Shown here: positions 57,301 through 64,000 of the stretch, in pieces
Position numbering within the stretch: position 1 is the first letter of the stretch
How the letters are laid out: every line of letters begins with the position of its first letter
Assembly: GCA_964019425.1 (NCBI GenBank)
Contig: OZ025782.1
Coordinates: 1,240,001 to 1,304,000, forward strand
Length of the DNA: 64,000 nucleotides
Reading direction: 5' to 3'
From: Flectonema sp. DT1601
Taxonomy: Eukaryota > Euglenozoa > Diplonemea > Diplonemida > Diplonemidae
Notes under the pieces: generated by a model
What the model was told of the DNA's origin: nothing
Databases searched by the model: none
What the model saw: only the letters and a program-made list of their open reading frames with translations
Position numbers and translations under genes: made by a program

Positions 57301-58117
57301 CCATCAGTGCCTCTCCCTGAGCTGATCCCTTGCACTGACATTTCCAATTTTTGTGTACTTCATCTGAGCCTTCGATACAGACCTGACCATTTACCTCACA
57401 AATGTTACCGTTACCGTCTCCCTTATCAGCGCAATGGGTACAGGCAGTTGTACATTCATTAATCTTACAAATAGCACGTCTTCCAGTAGCCTCACCCTGG
57501 TATGGAGTTGGGCAAGCACACTTCCAGTCACCAATGCTCGTAGGGCTCGTAGTTGGGTCACTGCAAGTCTGAGTAAGTGTACCAGTGCTACAGAAGCTGT
57601 TCCCATACTCAGTACATTCATTGAGGGTGCAGGTAGCAACATCCCACATTTCTGGAGTTCCTGTGGCTGGCGCGATACAGTGGCACTCGATACTTTCCCT
57701 GTCCGGCATCTCACATCTCTGACCCTGGGCTGTACACAATGAACCTGAAGTAACACAAAGTTGACCAAGAGGAGTTTGTGGAACACAGACAGCTGGAAAT
57801 CCTACCATAGGAGTACCGTCGTATAAAGTAGGGCAACTGCAAGTAAAGTCGTTGGTTTTCGTTTTGTCAGGGTCGGAACACGTCTGACCAGCTTTTGCAC
57901 AGACATCATTATGCATGCATTCATCGTATTCACAAACAGCTTTAACCATCTCTCCGATTTGTGTGGCTGGCGCTTGGCAAACACACTGCCAATTTCCATC
58001 AGTTTCTGGATCCGGGTCCTGGCAAACCTGGTCAGTAGTACCACACACGCTACCGTTTTGAAAACACTCATCAGCAGCCATGGCTACCGCAAACAAGGTA
58101 GCGACGATTACTCTCAT
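45348..58117 (-). CDS. Giant EGF-like-repeat type I membrane protein, three exons
   Basis: Exons 58117-46843, 46696-46464 and 46385-45348 join in frame to 4181 residues; introns are 146 and 78 nt with GTATGT donors. The reading across both junctions restores the repeat consensus (ALNECEQLG, then NGQYCTDP). Signal peptide MRVIVATLFAVAMA. I count about 68 six-cysteine repeats of about 47 residues with the plan DEC...C...GQxC-x-DP...DWxCxC-xPxxG...AxC, an EGF-like arrangement. Three copies of another cysteine module are inserted in repeats 32, 41 and 61. After the array come three short copies of the motif C-x-R/D-x-x-x-WNND...C...CYHN...C, then one transmembrane helix (CILLIILAILCCFLILAALWW) with a stop-transfer RRRK and an acidic 60-residue cytoplasmic tail. 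It is probably a very long adhesion or surface-coat molecule, extending perhaps 100-200 nm if rod-like. No AG acceptor is clear upstream of the ATG. Confidence 0.93.
47510..47755 (-). other. Inserted cysteine-rich module, copy 3
   Basis: Placed within repeat 61. Plan: VGC, 9 residues, GCECSC, a long loop, PCTSGCC, then DWCFL, ending AKCQPATQQRC. Confidence 0.7.
51105..51325 (-). other. Inserted cysteine-rich module, copy 2
   Basis: Placed within repeat 41. Plan: NNC, 9 residues, GCICEC, CPGGCC, then EWCYLD, ending with ACLAK...GTC. The same cysteine spacing as copies 1 and 3, with a shorter central loop. Confidence 0.7.
52880..53130 (-). other. Inserted cysteine-rich module, copy 1
   Basis: Placed within repeat 32. 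Plan: HIC, then 10 residues, GCGCQC, a Trp-rich stretch, CWGGCC, then DYCYID and two further Cys. Absent from ordinary repeats. Confidence 0.7.
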
Positions 58118-58732
58118 TTTAAATATTTCTCTTTTTCGTATAAGGGATTATGAGTTTATGTTTTCCCAACAAACAACGTCCTCTTATGAGAACAGGGATC
58201 GGGGTTAAGATGACTGTGAGGAGAAATGATTATTGAAAGGGGTGAAACCTTTAACAATATAAAAACAGTGTCAACGTTAAGTATCAAAACCAAGATTAAT
58301 ATCAAAGTACCTGATAGACTGTAGTGAAGGGGGTGAATCTTTGACAATGTAAAAACAGTAACAACTTTAGGTATTAAAGAAAACAAAATTAATATCAAGT
58401 ACTTGACTGAAAAATATTTGTAGTTGTTAATCAAAGAAAATTACCTTTAGAAAAAAGAGAAAATAAAAAGAAAAAATATAAAGAGATAACTATATTTTTT
58501 GTCTTATTGACCAGAAAACGTTGTCGAATCTGGTAATTCGGGGACCACGTACTAACAGGTTGAGCGTCCCATGCATGTATTGAAGGGGGGAAAGTAAAGT
58601 TATTGAACTCGCCACACAACTAGACTGAACTCACGGGCGTCACTTTAAATTAAAAAAAAGGCTTCGAAAACCTCCTTCATCATTATCACTAACTTCCTAC
58701 GTAATCCACAACGTCCTTAAGAACAACTATCG
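58118..58732. other. Intergenic upstream of the giant EGF gene
   Basis: 615 nt. Contains a tandem pair of about 90 bp (58234-58410) that includes two more copies of the 36-nt dispersed repeat, 126 and 217 nt upstream of the giant gene's ATG. No gene. Confidence 0.6.
58234..58410 (+). repeat. Tandem pair of about 90 bp containing copies 3 and 4 of the dispersed repeat
   Basis: Cores begin TGAAACCTTTAACAAT at 58243 and TGAATCTTTGACAATG at 58334, each preceded by a G run. The following ATTAATATCAA...GTAC segments are also shared, so the two are tandem duplicates that have diverged. Confidence 0.75.
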
Positions 58733-60187
58733 CTAACAAGAATCTCTGATTGGAGTTCCAGAAATGTAGCCATCGACTGACTTTCTGTCTAATGGTATCG
58801 AATGAGGTGGCCAACTATGAGAAGAAGATACAAACAGTGAACACATATCGTGTGATGGTCGGTAAGTGAAAGCGCGACAGGTAGAGTTGTGATAACAAAG
58901 TGAACAACAAACAGCAGCTGAACTAATAAAATCTGAAATATCAACAACCGCAGTACCAGAACGAGGTGTGTAACGAAAGCTTCGTTCTGTGAAGCAGTCA
59001 AAGTTCGTTTGATTCGAAATAGAAATTGTTTCAACATTTGTCAACTGAGAAACACTACCAGCATCAGTCTTACGTAAGGCATTTCTCAGACGTTTTGCAT
59101 ATTTTAGAATACCTGGACTGTATACCCAATTGAGATCTCGTTTATCCATTTGAGGTGTTTGGTTTCTGTCATTGTGAAGTCCATTCCTCATCTTTCTTAC
59201 AGACCTCCATCTTCGAGCTTCCTGACTCTTTGGTGCGTAGTGCTGAAGAGCAATACCTGCCTTACAACACTTCTTAGGATCTGCGATGTCCTTATTGTGA
59301 TAAAACCATAATTTACAATCATCGTTAACATCCGACTCAGACTGAGGACTGCTACAATTCCCCAACGTGAGTTCTAATCTGCTGGGGAAGTGGTTTGCAC
59401 AATGTTCGTTACTTGGCATACAGTTCATATTCGCAATGTATTTGGTATGTCTACATTCTTTACAATGTCCATTAAAAGGTTGACAAGAAACCCCCCAAAT
59501 ATCAACGTATTGTGAACAATCACCTCCAGACAACAAGAAGTTTTCTGTTAGTAATCCAGGAGGATGTAATAAAAAGTGATTAGAACCAAACATTTCCCAA
59601 TCAAGTAAAAAATGGGTGGATTTTTGATTACATTGTCTAATGTGCTGAGAAAGAGAACATCCTTGACGAGGGAAAATATATTCATCGGAATCAACTAAGA
59701 CAAGCCAGTCTAACTTATGCCTCGCGAATTCGATACACTTGGATATGTATGCGCTGTCACGTGCTGTTGGTTTCTGACAGCGGGAATCACCTTCAGGAAC
59801 ACTTCCAGGGATAAGTTGGATGAAATTATTATTTTTTTCAGAATAAGACTTTATTATCGAAAGAGTTTCGTCAGTACTGTTGTCATCGATTATAAATATC
59901 TTCTCAATGCCGACTAGTTTATGAAACTCAATCCATTCACGAAGCCATCTCCCGTCGTCCTTTACAGAGAGACAAATACCTAAAAAAGATTTTTTATCGT
60001 CTTGGTGATCTGTTTGAGTATCGAGATGAACTGATCTTTTATTTTGTGCATCGATGATGGAATTTGTTGCCTGTTTGACGCCTGCCCCCATCAACAACAC
60101 CCCTACCAGGGTCACCACAACAGCAGAGGCTACCAGGACATAAAGTTTTGGGAGTTTAAAAGTTACCTTTATGGGAGATCTTCCCAT
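58733..60187 (-). CDS. GT92-type glycosyltransferase with C-terminal PAN-like module
   Basis: 484 residues. ATG at 60187, 3 nt after a TTTAGCAG acceptor (AG at 60191-60192). One N-terminal membrane helix (about 14-36) makes it a type II Golgi-style enzyme. The catalytic part (about 65-330) begins FLGICLSVKDDGRWLREWIEFHKLVGIEKIFIIDDNSTD and has LVLVDSDEYIFP with the metal-binding DSD at 166-168, both characteristic of GT92 (DUF23) galactosyltransferases. Later segments (FHFLLDWEMFGSN-like, CCKAGIALQHYAPKSQEARRW) also fit. A C-terminal module (about 397-484) has CCSLCYHNSTCRAFTYRP...CSLF, a PAN/apple-like domain that may bind the acceptor glycoprotein. GT92 enzymes usually add beta-galactose to N-glycan cores. 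The PAN tail is not usual in the animal enzymes I know. Confidence 0.88.
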   Translation of the reverse strand: MGRSPIKVTFKLPKLYVLVASAVVVTLVGVLLMGAGVKQATNSIIDAQNKRSVHLDTQTDHQDDKKSFLGICLSVKDDGRWLREWIEFHKLVGIEKIFIIDDNSTDETLSIIKSYSEKNNNFIQLIPGSVPEGDSRCQKPTARDSAYISKCIEFARHKLDWLVLVDSDEYIFPRQGCSLSQHIRQCNQKSTHFLLDWEMFGSNHFLLHPPGLLTENFLLSGGDCSQYVDIWGVSCQPFNGHCKECRHTKYIANMNCMPSNEHCANHFPSRLELTLGNCSSPQSESDVNDDCKLWFYHNKDIADPKKCCKAGIALQHYAPKSQEARRWRSVRKMRNGLHNDRNQTPQMDKRDLNWVYSPGILKYAKRLRNALRKTDAGSVSQLTNVETISISNQTNFDCFTERSFRYTPRSGTAVVDISDFISSAAVCCSLCYHNSTCRAFTYRPSHDMCSLFVSSSHSWPPHSIPLDRKSVDGYISGTPIRDSC

Positions 60188-61399
60188 GTCCTGCTAAAAA
60201 AAAAAATGGTTTTTTTTTTTTATATAAACGACCAGATAAGATTTAGCAACTAAACTGCTTGCGGTGTTCTAAGGAACAGTTTTTTTAAAAAAAAAAAAAA
60301 AGAGTGAAATGACTTGATTTTTTATATTCCATAATTTAAGAAGGCAAATCTCACCGTTAGCATCAGCGTTGGTACGGTTTGTGTGGTGAATTTGGGGGTG
60401 AAAAAAAAAAAGGGGGAAAAAAAATTTAAATCTAGAAAACAATTCATGGAACATACCCCACACTGTAGCAGGAGGAGTTGTGTAATAAATTATTTTGTGA
60501 GTACTAAGTAGCTCTACACAACCAATTTCAGGTACGAAATAAACCTATTTCCTTATTTGAGTTTAAGTTTATTAAAAAACTATAACTAAACAGACGAACA
60601 ACAACAAAAAAAATGCTAAAAGACAGACAGAGGGAAAAAAAAATGACACGATTTATAAAAATAAAAAAAAGAGAGAGAGCGGTTCGGTAGTGTTGCATTT
60701 TGTAGTTCACTTCTGAGGCTGCTTGCCGACGGTAAGACAACAAAGTTACTGCAAAAAAGTAAGAATAATTCTCATGAAAAAAATATTCTCGTGAATTTGG
60801 GCTTCTTCGCAAGATTGCCTTATAGAAAGGAAATCCGTAGCAGTAAGTTGAAAAAAAAAAAAAAAAAAAAAAAAAAACATCTATCTTGATCAGGAACCCA
60901 CTCGTGAGGAAAAATTCTCGTAGAAATAATCGGGAGATTTTTTTTTTTTTTTTTTTTTGAATAAAATTAATGAACATTTTCCTCACGAGAATAATTCTTG
61001 TTACACTACACAGCAAGGGTAACTCACCGCAGTAAGTCTTTTTATATTCCTTTTTCTCTTTCTTTTTTTTCTTTTTTGTGTGTAAAATACAATATATAAA
61101 AAAAAAAAACTGAACGTCTGTGAAATATTTTAGACAGAACAAATAAATGAAACTAACCAAAACAATAAATGCGGTAACCGCCAGTTGTTAAAAAGACTCA
61201 TCAAACTCGAATATTTCGGTTACGTTGCAGGGAGGCTGCTGATAACCTTAATAAGTAAACAATGTGGAAGGCGGAACATTAGGGAAGATAGAGTACATTC
61301 TATTTGGTTGAGTAGCTATACAACTAAAAAAAATAGTAAAGTAGGGTATTCCTTTTGCACATTGAACGTCCACTTAGGTCTGCATGATATGTTTTCTTT
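60188..61399. other. Intergenic between the GT92 gene and the channel gene
   Basis: 1.2 kb, A/T-rich, with a 26-nt A run at about 60852-60877 and a T run at 60940-60958. It includes the GT92 leader and the channel's 3' flank. Frames here are poly-Phe/poly-Lys artefacts. No gene seen. Confidence 0.6.
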
Positions 61400-64000
61400 T
61401 TAAATAAATCCTTCTAACTCCTCATCAGTCATTTCTATGACACTATGAAATGTGGCTGGTTTGGTACGATGAGGTTGCTTGTATCGACGATGCTTACTGT
61501 TGCTACTGCTACTGCTACTGCCATTGCTGCTGTTTTTCGACTGCCAAGGTGGAGGCAGAGGTGGTGGTCGTGGTGGTGGAAGTGGAGGTGCAGGAGGAGG
61601 AGGAGGAGGAGGAGGAGGAGGGTGAGGATCAACATTTCTAAATCCAGGTATTTTATTATAATCAATAAAAGTATCAAAATTGTCAGGAATTTTCAACGGC
61701 TTCCGAGGAACCGACCGAGGCGGTGGCGGAGGCTTCCAAATCCTCCTCTCTGGAGGAGATATGGTCGGATGGCCTACAGGCTGAGATAACTTATATTTAA
61801 ATCCTGATGTACGCTGACCTTTCTTTGGAGGAGTTCGAGAACGCACTAAAGGATTCACTTTCTCATAGACAGCTTCACTTTGTTCTGATGCATATCTAGA
61901 AAACAGTGGCTGATCTCTCTCACTTGGTTCATAGAGTAGTTTGTCTTCAGCAGGTATTTCCATTTCATTAACATCTTGAGTGTCATCAGTGTTGTCAATG
62001 TTGTCAGTGTATAAAACATTAAAAACACTATCAGGATTATGATGCTGTGCTATGAGTTCATTTTGTGGTTTTTCTTCTTCTTTTTCAGATTCAATTTGTT
62101 CATTTTGTGGATCTCTCATCCGCTCTTCCATTTTACGTTGTTGCAGTCGAAGTCTTGCTCTTGCTAGTCTTCCTCTCCAAACTGCTTGAACTAACATAGC
62201 AGTGTGATGCATAATTATGTTATTCTCTCTTAATGTTTGTACTTCACCTTTTGATTCTTCTGGGTCATCATCCTTCCCGTGGTAGTAAGCTTTTGCTAAT
62301 TGCTTTTCAAAATCTTCTCTCATCTTAGCTCCAACAGTCCTACCCGTCGTTTTTTCAAAACTGAGTAGACACAAATGAGCTAATAACTTTTCTTGAGTTA
62401 ATTTTCCTTTAACAGTTCTGGTATGCTGCATTGATGCTAAGTAATGTTTTATGATATAGTAATCTGAACAGTCTTGATAAATAGGTCCCAAAGGAGGTCC
62501 AATTCTTCTTATAAAAGCAGGTATGTCAGTAACCTGAATTAAACACGATTGAAGCGGATCAAATTCCCTCCAAACTGTGAAGAATCTGTCGGTTTCTTCA
62601 TCTGTTAAATGCTGTGCCATGACTTCGTCGGCGACGACGTCGTTGAATTTATCTAACAACACAGCAATGAATAAGTTTAGAATGACGTAAGTCTCAATAA
62701 TAACGAAGGATACGAAGTATATATAGCTAACTAAGGGATCTCCGCATTCTCCTGTCTGTCGGTTGCATTCTGGTGGTTGAACTGCGGAGTCGTGCATTAG
62801 ACCTGGCCATGCTTCACCAGTTGATATTCGTACCAGAATTAGAATAGCAGAACCGAAATTGTGAAAAGTTGCTCTATCTCGGAGCTGATCACCGTCTTTA
62901 ACCTTCGCAAACAAATTAACACCCAAAATAGCATACACAAAGAAAATAAGCAACATCACACCAGCCACGTTAACCATAGTAGGAAGAGTCAGGAATAGAG
63001 TTCTTATTAATGATGAGACTCCCTTAGCGCTGTGAACCAAACGAAGTAGTCGAAGTAGTCGCAAAGCCCTAAATACTGAAGCAGCACCACCAACTGAATT
63101 ACCACTCGCAGCATAACGAGATATGATTCCAGCTACTGAGACTATGATGATAGCGAAGTCAAATTTATTTACCGGAACTGACAGATATCCTTTAAAAGTG
63201 TAGGCTTTAATCTTTAAAATGCATTCAACAGAGAATAACAACACAAACAGATCATTTAAAATCTCAGACAGAGTTGACCACCAAGAAGGTTCCTCATGAT
63301 GCTCCGCGCTAAGTATAGCCACATTGGCAATGACAGCGATATTTATACCAACTTCAAAATATTTATTTGTGACGATCTGAGCACACCATAACTTAAACCC
63401 AGATAGGTCGTCATTCGTTCTGATAGGCGTCTTAACGTGGCGTACTAATACTTTTTGAATTGCTTCCCATCCGGGATCCTTTTCATCTTCGTCGTCGCTG
63501 TCAACTTGAGAACCTGCTAAGGATTTTTTTCGATCTCGTTTTTCTTTTAAAACCATAACACCTTGTTCTTGAAATGCATCAACCAACGCACTCACGAATA
63601 AATTTATAACAAAGAATGCTCCCAACAACACAAACGAGACGAAATACAGAGCAACTATCGGTCTGTTGTCTTTTTGAGGAGCCTCTTCACTGCTGACGCT
63701 ATCCATGCCGATGTACATGATATCGACCCAACCTTCTAAGGAACTCATCTCAAAAAGAGTAAGAAACGCGTGTAGTATGTTATCAAAATTAGTATCGAAA
63801 GCCCGCCACTCTAATTGTCCGTAGAGTTGAGTGGCGTTGCTGTGAAGACAGTCAGACTTGAATCTGAGGTTGTATGGTTCATTACTCTGTTTTGTTTTAT
63901 TGATTTTGTTATTGTCTTTAAGAAAGTAATAACATACGAAATCACCCCATTCATTCTTTGTACAGCTACTAAATGTTCCAGAGAAAAGTTGAACTCCCAA
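61400..64000 (-). CDS. Voltage-gated calcium-type channel, four-repeat family (5' part beyond window)
   Basis: The frame is open at the right edge, so repeats I, II and most of III are missing; 866 residues are visible. The visible part starts in the repeat III pore region: FDTNFDNILHAFLTLFEMSSLEGWVDIMY, with Glu in the selectivity filter, then S6 (ALYFVSFVLLGAFFVINLFVSALV). After an acidic/basic linker comes repeat IV: S1-S3, an S4 sensor with regular arginines (FRALRLLRLLRLVHSAKG), a filter ISTGEAWPGLMHD, again Glu, and S6 (YVILNLFIAVLLDKF). Glu in both filters points to Ca2+ rather than Na+. The tail has the pre-IQ EF-hand-like segment (FFTVWREFDP...IRRIGPPLGP) and an IQ-like motif (MLVQAVWRGRLARARLRL), so calmodulin control is likely. 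A long proline-rich stretch (61560-61740) could bind SH3/WW-type or profilin partners. Probably ciliary or plasma-membrane excitability. Confidence 0.95.
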   Translation of the reverse strand: MGVQLFSGTFSSCTKNEWGDFVCYYFLKDNNKINKTKQSNEPYNLRFKSDCLHSNATQLYGQLEWRAFDTNFDNILHAFLTLFEMSSLEGWVDIMYIGMDSVSSEEAPQKDNRPIVALYFVSFVLLGAFFVINLFVSALVDAFQEQGVMVLKEKRDRKKSLAGSQVDSDDEDEKDPGWEAIQKVLVRHVKTPIRTNDDLSGFKLWCAQIVTNKYFEVGINIAVIANVAILSAEHHEEPSWWSTLSEILNDLFVLLFSVECILKIKAYTFKGYLSVPVNKFDFAIIIVSVAGIISRYAASGNSVGGAASVFRALRLLRLLRLVHSAKGVSSLIRTLFLTLPTMVNVAGVMLLIFFVYAILGVNLFAKVKDGDQLRDRATFHNFGSAILILVRISTGEAWPGLMHDSAVQPPECNRQTGECGDPLVSYIYFVSFVIIETYVILNLFIAVLLDKFNDVVADEVMAQHLTDEETDRFFTVWREFDPLQSCLIQVTDIPAFIRRIGPPLGPIYQDCSDYYIIKHYLASMQHTRTVKGKLTQEKLLAHLCLLSFEKTTGRTVGAKMREDFEKQLAKAYYHGKDDDPEESKGEVQTLRENNIIMHHTAMLVQAVWRGRLARARLRLQQRKMEERMRDPQNEQIESEKEEEKPQNELIAQHHNPDSVFNVLYTDNIDNTDDTQDVNEMEIPAEDKLLYEPSERDQPLFSRYASEQSEAVYEKVNPLVRSRTPPKKGQRTSGFKYKLSQPVGHPTISPPERRIWKPPPPPRSVPRKPLKIPDNFDTFIDYNKIPGFRNVDPHPPPPPPPPPPAPPLPPPRPPPLPPPWQSKNSSNGSSSSSSNSKHRRYKQPHRTKPATFHSVIEMTDEELEGFI

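Larger units (their letters stand above)
45964..58075 (-). repeat. Array of about 68 EGF-like repeats with a four-repeat super-period
   Basis: Unit about 140 nt, super-unit about 560 nt. Counting from the N-terminus, extra CxxC pairs after the first Cys (as in CPTCANTG) occur in repeats 8, 12, 16, 20, 24, 28, 36, 40, 44, 48, 52, 60, 64 and 68, plus 5, 11, 17 and 19. Loss or change of the leading DEC to GDC/GEC or other occurs in repeats 3, 15, 27, 35, 43, 47, 51, 55, 59, 63 and 67. Both sets follow a period of four. Confidence 0.85.

Noticed and set aside
47062-57786. Many other frames within the EGF array on both strands
   Set aside because: They repeat with the array period and are alternate-frame readings of the EGF-like repeats.
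60528-61160. Minus-strand 210-codon frame
   Set aside because: Consists of poly-Phe, poly-Lys and low-complexity sequence from A/T runs; no domain and no conserved start context.

Overview
This window is eukaryotic nuclear DNA from a flagellated protist. The genes include spliceosomal GT-AG introns, a PACRG-like axonemal protein, a four-repeat voltage-gated cation channel, a GAF-domain cyclic-nucleotide phosphodiesterase and several large surface proteins. All 19 protein genes I can support lie on the minus strand. At least 14 of them have a pyrimidine-rich stretch ending in AG only 3-23 nt upstream of the ATG. One-way gene order, ready-made 3' splice acceptors at start codons, and a lectin protein whose multi-membrane tail resembles kinetoplastid surface proteins together suggest spliced-leader trans-splicing in a euglenozoan. 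Because cis introns are also common, a diplonemid-like organism fits better than a kinetoplastid. This placement is an inference; ordinary 5'UTR introns in another lineage are not excluded.

Layout from left to right, with genes read right to left. 1-1127 is the start of a RasGAP-domain gene cut by the window edge. 2032-4041 is an unassigned DNA transposon with long terminal inverted repeats. Then come alanine aminotransferase, PACRGL and a cyclin-like protein, followed by a decayed piggyBac transposon with intact TTAA borders (8278-9995). Next are a TBC Rab-GAP, a myristoylated triple-GAF phosphodiesterase with four exons, a dual-specificity-type phosphatase, a type II membrane protein with two PAN-like modules, and a secreted LVIVD beta-propeller protein. 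After a 2.5 kb gap holding one candidate structured RNA come a C-type lectin/multi-membrane protein, a tandem ubiquitin-like-fold protein, a zeta-fold P-loop kinase, a divergent mitochondrial carrier and a BSDC1 homologue. A PH/coiled-coil/PDZ protein of 1688 residues and a small double-PDZ protein follow.

After a 4.9 kb gene-free stretch full of homopolymers lies a 4181-residue type I membrane protein made of about 68 six-cysteine EGF-like repeats with a clear four-repeat super-period and three inserted copies of an unfamiliar cysteine-rich module. The window ends with a GT92-type glycosyltransferase carrying a PAN-like tail and the 3' part of a Ca2+-type voltage-gated channel.

Functionally the region mixes signalling genes (RasGAP, TBC, phosphodiesterase, phosphatase, Ca channel) with surface and glycan-related genes (lectin, giant EGF array, PAN proteins, GT92). 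Nothing shows that they form one pathway. Confirmed introns are short (63-146 nt), have GTATNN donors, and lie in the 3' part of long genes. Intergenic DNA is rich in A/T homopolymers of 20-28 nt.
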